Source: Monodelphis domestica (Eukaryota > Chordata > Mammalia > Didelphimorphia > Didelphidae). From it: a DNA stretch of 64,000 nt. The translations under genes were made by a program, and so were the position numbers. Position 1 is the first letter of the stretch, and the number at the start of each line of letters is the position of its first letter. The stretch is taken from assembly GCF_027887165.1 (NCBI RefSeq), contig NC_077227.1, positions 81,113,430 through 81,177,429 of the forward strand. Direction: 5' to 3'. Under the pieces are notes generated by a model. That model had not been told where the DNA came from. It did no database searches and worked only from the letters and a program-made list of their open reading frames with translations. This document shows, piece after piece, positions 25,066 to 53,699 of this stretch.

Positions 25066-28000
25066 TGGGGGAGTTAATTATTTTATATTTTATTTTTCTG
25101 CAATTAAATGTAAAAAACCCATTTCCAATATTACAAAAATTTTTGATTCTCAAATCCCTTCCTCTCATCTCTTTGTTCCTCTTCTATGACACCCCACACT
25201 AAGATAGTCAGCAATCTGATATAGATTTTAGAGTGCAATCATTTATAACATTTTCCCATATTAATCCTTTTTTTATCAATTGGGAGATGGCTCTTATTCA
25301 CAGAAATTTGACAAAATTCTCTCTGTTTTAGTTATGAGGCCTCTATCTGAAATGCTGCCTATGAAATTTATTCCTTAATTTCCTGTTTTCTTCTAATCTG
25401 GGTAAGATTTGATCTATTTGTACAAAAACATGTTAATTTAATGTATTCAGAATGATTCATTTTACATTGCACAATGCTCTCCATCACCTGTTTACTCATA
25501 AATTCTTCTCCTAATCATAAATCTGACAGGTAATATGCTCCCTATTATAATTTACTTATGATATCTCCTTCTATTTATAGATCATATATCCATTTTGACT
25601 GTTTCTTGGTAAATGGTGTAATAAACTGGTCCGTACCCAGTTTCTATCAACCTCCTTTCCAGTTGTCCCAACAATTTTTATCGAATAGTGATTTCTTATC
25701 CCAAAAACCTAGATCTATGCTTTTGTACAATACAATGCTATTATAATGCTTTACTATTGTTTGTTGTATATCTACCACCTCCACTAATCCATAATAATCC
25801 TTCTGTGGAAGTAAACTTGACCAAAAAATAATTAAGAAAGTGAAAAAAAGTTTACTTGAGTCTGGATTCAGATTCTTTAAGTTCTTTCTCTGGAAGCAAA
25901 AGGCAATCTTCTTATCATCAGTCCTTTGAGAGTGTTCTGGATCATTGTATTACTGAGAATAGCTAATTTATTCACAGTTGTTCATCATATAATATTGTTG
26001 TCACTGCACACAATGTTTATTTGCCCTGCTTACTTCACTCATTATTCAGTCTTTCCTCAATTGATGGGCATCCCCTCACTTTCCATTTCTTTGCTACCAC
26101 AAAAAAAAACTGCTTTAAATATTTTTGAACATATAGGTCCTTTTCCTTTTTGATCTTTTCTTTTATGGATACAAATCTAAAATGAAATTGCTGGGTTAAA
26201 GGGTATGTACTATTTGATAGCCCTTTAAGCCTAGATCCAAATTACTTTCCAGAGTGGTTGAATCAATTAACAACTCCCCCCAAAATGCATAAATGTCTCA
26301 ATTTTCCCATATCCCCTCCAATATTTGTTATTTTCCTTTTATGTCATAAGAGTCAATCTGATAGGTGAGGGGCTTGAGATCAATTGGCAAAGTTGTTTTA
26401 ATTTGCTTTGCTCTAATTAATAGTGATTTGAAGCATTTTTTCAAGATTATAAATATATTTAATTACTTTGTCTAAGAACTGTGTGTTTATATCCTTTGAC
26501 CATTTATCAATTGTGGAAAGACTTGCATTCTTTAAAATTCTGGGTTTTTCTATATATATTTGAAAAATGAGGCCTTTATTAGAGACTTGTAAAAAAAATT
26601 TTTTTTGCTGTTATTATTACTGTATATTACTCTCCCTCCTATTCCCTGCCCAGTTTATATTTTTTCTCTCCTTTCATTCTGTCTATCTTTGAAAATGTTT
26701 AGCTTATGACTATTACATCCTCCAATTGGCCTCTTTTTCTATCAGACCCTTCCTCCCTCACCTTATATAATCACTTTCTCCTCCTATCTTCCTATGAGGT
26801 AAGGTAGATTTCTATATCCAATTAATAGTGTATTTTTTTCCTTCTTTGAGCTAATTCTGATGAGAGTAACATTTAACTATTTCTCTCCCACCTCCCCCAT
26901 CTTCCCCTCCACTATAAAAGCTCATTCATGCCTCTTTTATGTGAGATAATTTGTCCCATTCTATTTCTCCCTTCCCTGTTTTCTCAATGCACTCCTCTTT
27001 CTCACACCATAATTTAATTTTTTTAGATATCATCCCATAATATTCAATTCACACCATCTCCCTCTACTTATGGATATTCCTTCTAACTGTCCTAATAATG
27101 GCAAAGTTCTTAGATGGTATGAGTATCATTTTCCTATGTATGGATATAAACAGTTTAACCTTATTTAATGTCTTTTGATTTCTTCTTCCATCAGGAATGA
27201 GTGAAAGTCCTCTATTTCATGGAATTCCCAATTTTTCCATTGAAGGATTATGATCATTTCTCATGGGAAGATGATTCCTGGTTGAAGTCCTAGTTTCTTT
27301 GTCCTCTGATCCTTTATTGTAGAAGCTGATGAATCTGTGTTATTTTTACTATGGCTCCATGATATTTGAATTGTTTTTTTCTGAATACATATAATATTTT
27401 CTCCTTGGTTTGGTAGTTCCTGAATTTAGCTATAATATTCCTGGAAATTTACCTTTTGAGATCTCATTCAGGAGGTGATTGACGGATTCTTTCAATTCCT
27501 AATTTACCTTCTGCTTCTAAAATATCAGGTAAATTTTCCTTAATAATTTCTTGAAGGATAATGCCTAGGGTATTTTTTTGTATCATGGCATTCAGGTAGT
27601 ACAATAATTCTTGGATTATCTCTCCTGGATCTATTTTCCATGTCAATTGTCTTTTCCAGTGAAATACATCGTATTTTCTTCTTTTTTTTTCATTCTTTTG
27701 ACTTTCATTGTTTCTTGATGTCTCATGAAGTCATTAGCTTCTACTTTCCCCATTGTAAATTTTAAGATATTATTTTCTTCAGTGAGCTTTTGTACCTCCT
27801 TTTCAATTTGACCAATTCTACTTTTTAAAAAGTTCTTTCCTTCAGTGAATTTTTATACTTCTTTTTCCATGTGGCCAATTCTGCCTTTTAAAGAGTTCAC
27901 TTTGGTGAATTTTATATATCTTTTTCCACTTAGCCAGTTCTTCTTTTTAAGAAGTTATTCTCTTCAGTGGATTGTTATGCCTTTTTTTTTAACAAATTGA

Positions 28001-28636
28001 CCTAATCTTTGTCAGGTATTATTTTCTTCAGTAGTTTTCTAGCTTTCTTTACCAAGCCTGTTGATTCTTTTTTTTTGTGATTCTATTGCATCACTCATTC
28101 CTGTTCCTAACTTTTTTCTTACCTCTCTTATTTAATTTTTAAATCCTTTTTGCACTCTTTCCCTAATTGCTCTGGGGCTTGAGACTAATTCATATTTTTC
28201 TTGGAGGCCTTGGATACAGTAGTATTGACTTTTTTGTCTTCTTCTGAGTTTGTGTTTTGGTCTTCCCTGTCACAAAAATAACTTTTTACATTGAGTTTCT
28301 TTTTTTTGTTGTTTGCTCATTTTCCAGCATTTTTCTTCTCTTCTGACTTAAAAAAAACTGTCACAGGTTACTGCATTCCTGTGGTAAAGGGAGCCCTCTT
28401 CCAAGATTAAGGTTCTTTGTTCAACTTCCTTCAGAGTTGATTCAGAGGATCTATGAGTTTTCTGTTCTTTCAAAGTGTATGGTCTAAAGCATGATGCGCT
28501 CAATACTCTCCTGGACTGAAAAACTGTTACACTCTGTCCTTTTGTGGGTTCTGGCATTGTAGAATTCATTTTGAAGTATTTTATCAAAGTTATTTGGAGG
28601 TAATTTTATAGAGATCTCTGCCATCTTGGCTCTGAC
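25066..28636 (-). mobile_element. Antisense HAL1/L1 composite nested in an L1
   Basis: Reading on the minus strand from 28636: an L1-type start (GAGCCAAGATGGCAGAG, about 28632-28616), coiled-coil and C-terminal ORF1 relics (27464-27646: IIKENLPDILEAEGKLG), then a long AT- and purine-rich non-coding stretch (about 27000-26610) as in ORF1-only HAL1 elements. L1 ORF2/3'-UTR pieces (26590-25240) and a 3' tail (25230-25066) follow. I cannot tell whether this is one element or a HAL1 with an L1 inserted. Confidence 0.65.
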
Positions 28637-29215
28637 CCATTGAGATACATAATTGTAATGAAATACTATTGGGCTATAAGAAAAAATAAGAAGAATTCTT
28701 TCAAAAAAAATGGAAAGATCTACATGAACTGATGCAAAGGAAAGTGAGAAGAACCAGGTAAACACTATACACAGTAATACCAATAATGTATTATGAAGAA
28801 TTGTGAATGATTTTGCTATTTTTAACCATATAGTGATCCAAGATAATCCCCAAGAACTCATCATGAAAAATGCCATCCTCTCTCAATGAAAAAAATTGAT
28901 CATGTCTGAATGCAGACAAAAAAAATTGTTTTAGCTCTCTTCCTTTATTTTTTGATGGAATTCTTTTTCACAATATGACTAATATGGGTAAATGTGCTAT
29001 ATGCTTGCACATGCAGAATCTTTAGCAGACTGGTTGCCCTCTCAGGATGACAGGAAGGGAGAGAAGAAAGAAAGGGGAGAATTTGATTCAAAAAAAATTT
29101 TAATGAAGGTTAAAAATTGGTTTTACATGTAATTTTATATGGAATGACTCTCTGGGAGCAAGAGCAGGAAATGATTATGATCTTTCAAGAAAGAAAATAA
29201 AACTCATTTTTAAAG
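28637..29215 (+). mobile_element. L1 LINE 3' part, 3' half of the split copy
   Basis: Resumes with TAATTGTAATGAAATACTAT and AAAGATCTACATGAACTGAT. It continues through the 3' UTR to an AATAAAACTCATTTTTAAAG tail. Confidence 0.75.
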
Positions 29216-29219
29216 AGAG

Positions 29220-29890
29220 TAAATAGTTGGAGAAACAATCTTTATGTAACTTTCTCTAATAAAGAACTGCTACTCAGGATCTATAGGCAGCTGATTAAAA
29301 TATATAAGAACAAAGTCATTTCACAATAAATGGAATATGATCAGGCAGGTCTTACAAGGAAAAATGTAAGCTGTTGAAATCTCTTAACAAAAAATGCTCA
29401 AAAATAACTAGTATATTGTCCAAGAAGATTAATAGAAAATGAAAATTATTGAAGAGGCTATAGTGCAGATAGGAAGGTACTAGTACTTGAATTATGAATT
29501 GCTCTAGTCATTCTGAAAATAAGTTTGGAATTGTGCTCAAAAAGTCACCAAGTATTATATACCTATTGATCCAAAAATATCACCACTATAGGCATTTACT
29601 CTCAAAGAGTCCAAAGACAAAAGGAAAGTTCTCATATGAATGAAAATAATTATAATAGTACTTTTTATTGTAGAAAAAACTGGAAACCAAAGATAGGAGA
29701 TGGGATGGGAGAGAACTAGGAATCTATTGCAGAAGTTCTGGGCATACTATATTTACTAAATATTATTTGGCCATAATAAATTACATAAAGAAAAGATTCG
29801 GAGAAACCCAAGAAGATTTTCATGAACTGATATAGGAGGTGCATATTTGCATGTACTTTGCATAGAAATATTCATGTAAACCAGGATGTC
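29220..29890 (+). mobile_element. Older, diverged L1 3' end
   Basis: Degenerate late ORF2: ATGAATTGCTCTAGTCATTC, CCTATTGATCCAAAAATATC, and CATAATAAATTACATAAAGA. It differs from the main L1 lineage of this window. Confidence 0.5.
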
Positions 29891-31385
29891 TGGATACATA
29901 AGATTAATTCCCTAGTAGGAAGGAAATAATTTTGCATCCCTTCACAAGAGCCCTGGGTTTCACAGTTCTAGAGGACTAAAGACCTACAGAATTAGATTAC
30001 ATTCTCTACCACAGAAAGGAAATTTTGAATTGCTAGCCTGAAGTTTCCTAACTCGGGAGTTGCCTTTAACATAGAGTTTTTAACTCTAGTCCCTATCCCT
30101 ATGAGGGATATCAAGCAGAAAGGGCATATGCACAGAACTGTAAATGGCAGGGCTGGAAGAGAATGTTGCCAAGTGAATCTAGACTCCATCACAGTAGTTA
30201 ACATCTTTGCCAAGCATATAGGATTAAAGTAACCAACATAACCCTTGATGAGATTCCAGGCCATCTAGTGATCCCTTTTGTCCTTTCTCTCTCACCTTCT
30301 ACTCAAAAGAACTGATTTTTAAACTGTAAGTTAACTATTTTTAAACTGTTCATTGTCTATTTTCAATGATACTTTAAAGACAGAAATCTCAAGATAAGGA
30401 CATGATTGTTCTTAGTCACTTTTGAGTTATACTATATTTCATTGAGTACAGGAATGGGGAAGTAGGTGGGAGACAAATCAAATATCAGTGGTTAGTTTAA
30501 ATATAGAAAGATTGAAATAAGTTCCCATGTTGGTTAGACTAGCCAGTCGTAGTAGTCAAACAGATTCTGATGCTTTGAGCATGATTATTTGTTTTAATAG
30601 TCACTTTTCTTAAGCTTGCTGAAATATTTGTGAAAGGATCTGCTTGGACCTGAAGATCATTGCTCTTGGATTAAAACTACAGATATTCCTTCCACCTCAC
30701 AACTTTCCCCAGTATGATTTGGATATATCATGAGTCAGCATAAGAATTTATGCAGAGAATTTCAGAGGCCTTTTTAAAAAAATGTTTTGTTATACATACA
30801 ATGTATTAAACATCATTCTCCTTGAATTTCTTTCATTTTTAAATTTTTTCATTTTTATTTCATATTTTTAAATTTAATTTATTTTATAATTATAAATTAT
30901 TTTTATATTATAATTTATATTTATATATATTATATATATTTATAAATATAAAAATAATATAATATAAATTAAAAATTAAAAAATAAATTAATTAAATTTC
31001 TTTTCACATATTGTTTTTACTTAACTTTGACCTACACGCACCAAATACTTCATAGAAATTTTACAATAACGTATTGTAAATACCACATAAAAGAAAAAGA
31101 GAAAAATTTAAACTTCTCTCTGGTACAAAGGGAGGGTCAAAAAATTTTACACCAATTTTCCAGGTGAACGAGCCTACTCTATACTTCAGTTGAAAAACCT
31201 AAGGCAGATAAATAGCTGGTTAGAAGATCTGTGTAGCTTATCTACTACCTTCATGAAATCAATTATTGTAATAAGAATGTCAAATAATTCCTTTCCCTAA
31301 AACTGAAATAATGTGGCCTCCTGAACCTTCTATTGTTGCAAAAGCCAACCCCTCCCCTTAAACATACTTTTCTCATTTCTGCCCA
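29891..31385. other. A-B spacer, no gene seen
   Basis: No exon, RNA gene or clear mobile element apart from the AT-rich palindrome near 30930. The open frame at 29992-30264 has no recognisable motif and is taken as chance. Confidence 0.5.
30855..31002. repeat. AT-rich imperfect inverted repeat
   Basis: Nearly pure A/T. The left arm (TTTAATTTATTTTATAAT...) and the right arm (...AAAATAAATTAATTAAA) are imperfect reverse complements around about 30930. Confidence 0.75.
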
Positions 31386-31389
31386 ACTA

Positions 31390-31580
31390 ACTTGCCTTTT
31401 GAAGAAACCAAGTCAATATTCAGCTCGCTTTTTATTGATTGAGTAAAGTTTAAATTCTTTTTTCTGACATTCCTGATATCCGTACCTTTCTAGGATTATC
31501 TCATATTCATATCTTCTAGACACTCCGTTTCAGCCACTCTGGATTTCTCTTTATATCTCTCAAATTCCTCCATGCTAATA
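31390..31580 (+). mobile_element. L2-like LINE fragment
   Basis: TAGGATTATCTCATATTCAT, ACACTCCGTTTCAGCCACTC and TTCCTCCATGC follow the order of an L2 3' region. A second similar piece is near 53080-53250. Confidence 0.4.
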
Positions 31581-31639
31581 TTTTGTAATTAGAGTATGGA
31601 AGCAAAATACAAAGGAGGAAGTGTTGTAGTTTTATTAAA

Positions 31640-31910
31640 TAATAATAGCAACTAACATTTGTATTGCATTTACTAAGTGCCAGTCACAGTGCTAAATGCT
31701 TAACCATTATTGATTCCTTTGATCCTCACAACAGTCATGGGAAGTAGATGCAATACTTATCCCCATTTTAGAGATGAGTAAACAGAGGCAAATAAATATG
31801 AAGTGACTTGCCCAGGGAAACATACCTGACAAGTGTCAAAGGCTCAATTTTAACTCGGGTCTTCCTGACTCCAAGTCCTGAACTTTATCCAAGGCACCAC
31901 CTCACTGCCA
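31640..31910 (-). mobile_element. MIR SINE
   Basis: ACTAACATTTGTATTGCATT, CCAGTCACAGTGCTAAATGC, TATCCCCATTTTAGAGATGA, GAAGTGACTTGCCCAGGG: a long, clear MIR in reverse. Confidence 0.8.
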
Positions 31911-32405
31911 TCATATTGTGAGCAATTAAGCTGCCATCAGAGTAGTGTATGTGTTGAAGTGATATTACTTGAAACATGTAGGGAGAAGGAAAGGGCTTCT
32001 AATCCTTTGGTGGTAGATAATTGCACTTAAGTACAGGAGAAAATCCCTAACTTTCAGCAGCATACAATCTAGTGAGGAACACAAAGCAAAATTAACCAAG
32101 ATGTATAAAAGAATATACAACACAAAATGGATTTATAATTCAGTATTTAATTCTGAGGTACAGATCGTAGGTACAAAGGAGGGTCACAGTGTTGTGAATC
32201 TGAATTCTGATTTGAAGTATAGGTAGGATTTCAATCAATGGAGTTGAAGAGAAGAAATATTCCAGGAATAGGAACTTTCTGGATAATGTTGGGGAAAAGT
32301 CATCTATTTTGGCAAAAGGCAATGGAAGTATTAGATGAGGCTAGAAGGGTATATTGGGTTAAAATAATAGAAGGCTTTCACTGCCAGGGAAGGGAGTGAG
32401 TACAA

Positions 32406-32411
32406 TTTATT
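32406..32411 (-). promoter_or_regulatory. Polyadenylation signal AATAAA of gene B
   Basis: AATAAA on the minus strand about 50 bp after the gene B stop codon. It is the first canonical signal downstream and sits in a segment alignable with gene C, where the hexamer is lost. Confidence 0.65.
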
Positions 32412-32459
32412 CAGAGCACATGAGGAGATTCTACAGCAATTGGAACTAGGGGTGGACCT

Positions 32460-48697
<16,238 letters not shown>

Positions 48698-48796
48698 TTA
48701 TTTCTAATGCAGTAGAAGTCTTAGCATTCAATACTTAGTATGACTGCAAACAAGTTCAATTAGCTAATAACTCCTAAATCCAGGATATGCCTTCAA

Positions 48797-48805
48797 TGGA
48801 CTTTG
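48797..48805 (-). promoter_or_regulatory. HNF4/HPF-1-type site upstream of gene B
   Basis: CAAAGTCCA on the minus strand, about 112 bp upstream of the gene B ATG, in the aligned position to the gene A site. The flanking CCAAAGTCCATTG is also shared. About 400 bp of 5' flank aligns between A (to about 17680) and B (to about 49090). Confidence 0.6.
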
Positions 48806-49094
48806 GCCTGCCAATAAAATAAAGAGAGATCACTATCCCTTGATCTATAGCAGTGTATTTTAAAGCAATAGGAGCCCTTAGATTTGTTTTTTCAAGTTTT
48901 ATTGGTTCAATGAGTTTTTTTAGAGTTATTTCTCAACATGGCCCCAACTCCCCTCTTGATTGTACTCTCTTTTCACTGTTAGAATCAATAATTTTAACAA
49001 ACAAAACCAGTTAAGTAAAATCAATGACGCTAGGTCATTTTCTGACAGTGTCATGTCATGTCAAGTCCCATAGTACTCTACAACTCTGCTGAGT

Positions 49095-50525
49095 GGAAGT
49101 TGTTTTGGTTTGCATTTTTCCAATCAATAGTAATGTAGAGCATTTTTTCATATACCTATATATGGCTTTGCTTCCTTCACCTAAAAACTGACTGTTCTTA
49201 TCTTTTGCCTGCTTGTCAACTGGGGGATAGCTCTTATTCTTGTAAATTTGACAATGTTTACTATATATTTTAAATATAAGATCTCTGTCTGAGAGGCTAT
49301 CTATAAAAATTTTTTCCAGATTTTCTGCTTTCCTTCTAATGTTGGCAGCATTCATTTTATTTGTGCAAAACCTTTTCAGTTTAATGTACTCAAAATTATG
49401 CATTTTACATTTCACAATGCTCTCTCTTACTGAATCATAATTCCTCTCCTATCCATAAATACAATAGGTAGTATGTTCCCTGTCCTTCTAATTTAATGGT
49501 ATCCCCTTTATGTCTAGATCATGTATTTATTTTTACCTTGTTTTGAAGAATGATGGAAGATATTGGTCTATACCTATTCTGGCAATTTTTACCAAACATT
49601 GATTTTTTATCCCAAAAACCTGGATCTATGATTTTGTGAAATACAAGATTATTATAATCTTTTACTACTATTTCTTTTATGTCTGTTCTGTTCCACTGAC
49701 CTACCTTTCTATTTCTTAGCCAGTGACAGTTAGTTTTAATAATTACCACTTTGTAATACAATTTAAAATTTGACTGCTAGACATCCTTCTTTTATTTTTT
49801 ATTAATTCCTTTGATAGTCTTGATCTTTTGTGCTTCCAAATGAATTTTATTTTTTTTTTACTCAGTAGAATAATTTTTTCATAATTTGATTGGGATGGCA
49901 TTGAATAAGTAGATTTGTTTAAGTAGACTTGAAGTTTTAATTATATTGACTCTGCCCATTCATGAACAATGACTATTTATCTATTTATTTAGATCTGACT
50001 TTATCTGTGGTAAAAGTATTTATAATTATGTTCATGTAGTTCCTGGGTTTGTTTTAGCAGATATGCTCCCAGGTATTTTATTCTATCTGTGATTATTTTA
50101 AATGGGGTATGTCTTTCTATCTCATCTTCTAGGACTTTTCCAATAATATAGAAAAAATGATGATTTGTGTAGATTTATCTTATATCTTGCTACTTTACTA
50201 AAATTGTTGATAGTTATAATTAATTTTTTAATTAGAGTTCTAGGATTTTCCACATACACCATCATGTCATCCACAAAGAGATAGTTTCATTACCCCTTTG
50301 CCCAACCTGATTCCTTCAATTTTTTCTTCTCTTATTGCTAATACTATTGTTTCCAATATTTATGTTAAATAGTATTGGTGATAATGGATATCCTTGTTTC
50401 ATTCTTGATCTTATTGGGAAGGTTTCTAGATTCTCTTCATTTTAGATAATACTTGATGATGGTTTTAGGTAGATGCTTCATATATCACTAAGAAAAAAAT
50501 TGCATTAATTACGTCCAAAGGCCTT
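49095..50525 (-). mobile_element. L1 LINE, inverted ORF2 segment upstream of gene B
   Basis: Minus-strand ORF2 from the reverse-transcriptase core (LFVDDMM, near 50270) through FEYIKLKRFCTNKMNAANI and IGKMQTKTT (near 49100). It starts about 410 bp upstream of the gene B ATG. It is directly followed by a plus-strand L1 3' segment, consistent with twin-priming inversion. Confidence 0.85.
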
Positions 50526-50535
50526 TAAAAGTTTA

Positions 50536-51550
50536 GTTTGCATGCCCTTTGATCCAGCAATACCACTTTTGGATTGGCATCCCAAAGAGATAATAATGAA
50601 AAATGTTTGTACAAAAATACTCATAGCCACACACTTTGTGGTGGCAAAAACTGGAAATGGTGTCCCTCAATTGGGAAATGGCTGAACAAATTGTGGTATA
50701 TAATGGTCATGGAAAGATGAAATTCAGCACTCTGAGGTACCACCTTACACTTAGCAGATTGGCCAATATGGCAGTAAAGGAAAATAATAAACGTTGGAGG
50801 GGATGTGGCAAAATTGGAACACTAATGTATTGCTGGTTGAGTTGTGAATTGATCCAGCCATTCTGGAAGGCAATTTGGAATTATGCCCAAAGGACTTTTA
50901 AAAAATGCATGTCCTTTGATCCAGAAATACCACTACTAGGTTTGTATCCCAAAGAGATAAAAAAAAATGGGGATAGATCTATTTACACAAAAATATGTAT
51001 AGCTGTGCTTTTTGTGGTGGCAAAAATTTGGAAACTGAAGGGATGTCCCTCAGTTAGGGAATGGATAAAACAAATTGTGGCACATGAAGGTGATGGAATA
51101 CTATTATGCTATAAGGAATGATGAAATAGGTGATTTCAGAAAGAATTCGGAAGACCTACAGGAACTGATGCAGAGTAAAATAAGCTGAACCAGGAGAACA
51201 TTATACACAGTAACTGAAACATTGTGGGATGATCAAATGTATTATAGACTTTGCTACTAACATCAATACCTTGGAGTAGAAATACAGAAGAAAACATAGG
51301 ATTTATCATTTGTTTATTTGGGTATATGATTTGGAGTTTTGACTTTTAAAAGATTACTCTATTACAAAAATTAATAATATGGAAATGGGTTTTGAGTGAT
51401 AAAATATGTATAACCCACTGAGATTGCTTGTCAGCTCTGAAAAGGGAGAGGGAATAAGGGGAGGGGGAGACAACATGAATCATGTAACTATGGAAAACTT
51501 ATGTGTAAATTTGGTATTGGAATAAAATAAAGAAAAACTAAAATAAAAAG
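50536..51550 (+). mobile_element. L1 LINE 3' segments, direct
   Basis: 50536-50715 is late ORF2 (CCCTTTGATCCAGCAATACC to AACAAATTGTGGTATATAAT). From 50716 a second, overlapping ORF2 end begins (LRYHLTLSRLANMAVKENN, MSFDPEIPLLGLYPKEI) and runs to the 3' UTR and an A-rich tail. Two L1 copies or an internal rearrangement are therefore present. Confidence 0.8.
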
Positions 51551-51559
51551 TGACTCCTT

Positions 51560-51720
51560 TTTTTCCTAACCCTTACCTTCTGTCTTAAAAATCAATACTA
51601 AGTATCAGTTCCAAGGAAGAGCAGCCAGGACTAGACAACCGGGGTTAAGTGATTTGCCTAAAATCACACAGATAAGAAGTATCTAAGGTCAAATTTGAAC
51701 CCAAGACCTCCCATTTCTAT
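51560..51720 (-). mobile_element. tRNA SINE, antisense copy
   Basis: CCTAACCCTTACCTTCTGTC, AAGTGATTTGCCTAAAATCA and AATTTGAACCCAAGACCTCC: reversed order of the marsupial SINE. Confidence 0.7.
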
Positions 51721-51984
51721 GTCTTCCCAGGATGTAGCTCATAGAAAAGCACAAGAGTCATTTTTGGCCCAATTTTTACTCTAGTAGTCTAAGAAAGGTG
51801 ACTTGTAGCCAGATTATTCTAATTTTTAAGAATATTTCAAAAAGTAGGTAACTTCCCTTCATACTGATTTTGATCCACATTGATAATGCTCCTCTTTGCT
51901 TGGTTTTCAAAGGTTCAGTATTTTGGATTATCATTATCCTGGTAAAAGTAATTTTGACTTATTGGTGGCTGGTAGCAAATCCCA

Positions 51985-52575
51985 CACCACCACTTTGGTG
52001 GCAAATTCTTTAACCTTATGTATCTATTGGCTGCCACCCACCCTTTTCCAATATAAACATTAGCAAACATAACTGTGCTTTTACCCAAGAAGAGAAATCA
52101 CTCAGTAAGGCAAAGGCTTCAATGTCCTACACAGTGTGGAATCATCTCTCAGTTATTCCATTTCTTGCTACCTTTAACAGAGGTTGATTTGTGAGCACTT
52201 AGAAAAGGTGATCAATGGGAGTCAGCATGGGTTCATCACAAGTAAATCTTACAAGCCTAACCTAATTTCTTTTCATGACAGAATTACCAGACTGGTGGAT
52301 CTAAGCTATACCTCGACACAATGGACAGAAATTTCAGTAAGATATTTAACAATATCTCTTTTGACCTATTCATAGAGAAGATGGAGAAGACACTAGTCAA
52401 ATTGCCAGAAAACATATTCCAAGCAATCCCATTGTCCAGTAAGAAGACACAAATATAAGAGTTAGACTAATGAGCATTGGAGCGCTGGCCAGCAAGGAGA
52501 AATTTCCAACCAACAGGAAAATGAACTGAAGTAATGGATCTTTGAAGGTAAAAGTCTTACTTGAGAAATTAATGA
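51985..52575 (+). mobile_element. CR1/L3-like LINE reverse-transcriptase fragment
   Basis: 52184-52300 encodes EHLEKVINGSQHGFITSKS and SYKPNLISFHDRITRLVD, the conserved QHGF and 'TNL..F.DR.T.LVD' stretch of CR1-type reverse transcriptases. It pairs with 12660-13200. Confidence 0.75.
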
Positions 52576-52609
52576 TTATAGCAAATTGTAACCACTAGAT
52601 AGATGGGAG

Positions 52610-53060
52610 AGGTAGCTCTCTCATAGATGTTGGTCTATATCTAGATTTTGCCATGTTGTTTTCCATTTTTCCCAGCAGTTTTTGTCAAAAACTGAGTTCT
52701 TCCCCCCATAGCTAGGATCTTTGGTTTTATCAAATTCCAGGTTACTATGATCTTTAACTACTGAGTTTTGGTTTCTTAACCTATTGCATTAATACACTAA
52801 GCTGTTTCCTACCAAGTACCAGATTATGTTTTGATGATTACTGCATTATGATATGGCTTGAGAATTGCTATCACTGGCTTTTTTTTCATTAATTCCTATA
52901 TTCTGAATGTTTTGTTCTTTCAGATGAATTTTATCATTTTTTCTAGCTCTAGGAAATAATTTTTCATTAATTTGATATGATACAACAGATAAAATGACTT
53001 AGGTAGAATTCTCATTTTTATTATATTGTTTTGGTCTACCCATCTAGCACAATAATATCC
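52610..53060 (-). mobile_element. L1 LINE fragment, middle ORF2
   Basis: TGCCATGTTGTTTTCCATTT, TTTTATCAAATTCCAGGTTA and TTCTAGCTCTAGGAAATAAT in antisense L1 order. Confidence 0.65.
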
Positions 53061-53079
53061 CATCACAATCCTCACAATA

Positions 53080-53250
53080 ATGCAGAAATTGGGTCAATAT
53101 TCCACTCATTTTTTGTTTACTATGTGAAATTCAAACTCTTTTAGATATTTAAAGCCTGCCTGTTTCCAGGCTTATCTCATAATAAAACCTTCTACACACT
53201 CTATGTTTCAATCACACTAGACTCCTCCTAATCCCTCAAATATATCCATT
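53080..53250 (+). mobile_element. L2-like LINE fragment
   Basis: TTTAAAGCCTGCCTGTTTCC, AGGCTTATCTCATAATAAAA and CTATGTTTCAATCACACTAG follow the L2 3' order. Similar to 31390-31580. Confidence 0.45.
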
Positions 53251-53279
53251 ATTCCAACCTATTCACAATCATAATTCTA

Positions 53280-53690
53280 TCATGAATTGTTCGGCCATTC
53301 CCCAACTGCTGGACAATAATTCAGTTTCCAATTCTTTGCTACCACAAGAAGAGCTACATAAATATTTTTGTACAAATAGATCCTTTTCCCTTTATTAAAA
53401 ATCTCTTTGGGATAAAATAATGGTATTGATAGATCAAACAGTATGTACAATGTTAGTTTTCATTGAGCTTAGTTCCAAATCATCCTCCAGAATTGTGGGA
53501 TCAGATTATAATTCTACCAACAGTGTATTAGTGTCTAATTTTCCCATATACCCTCCAACATTTGTCTTTTTCCTCTTCTGTCATGTTGGCCAATCTGATA
53601 CATTTGAGGTGGTAACTCAGAGTTGTTTTAATTTGCATTTCTCTAACCAAAAGTGATTTAGAGCTTTTTTTTTTCATTTTCATTTTTTAT
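53280..53690 (-). mobile_element. L1 LINE fragment, ORF2 end
   Basis: GTTCGGCCATTCCCCAACTG, AAATATTTTTGTACAAATAG and GAGTTGTTTTAATTTGCATT: antisense late ORF2. Confidence 0.8.
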
Positions 53691-53699
53691 GGAGCATTT

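Noticed and set aside
29992-30264. 90-codon minus-strand open frame in the A-B spacer
   Set aside because: No domain, splice context or paralogous copy; chance frame.
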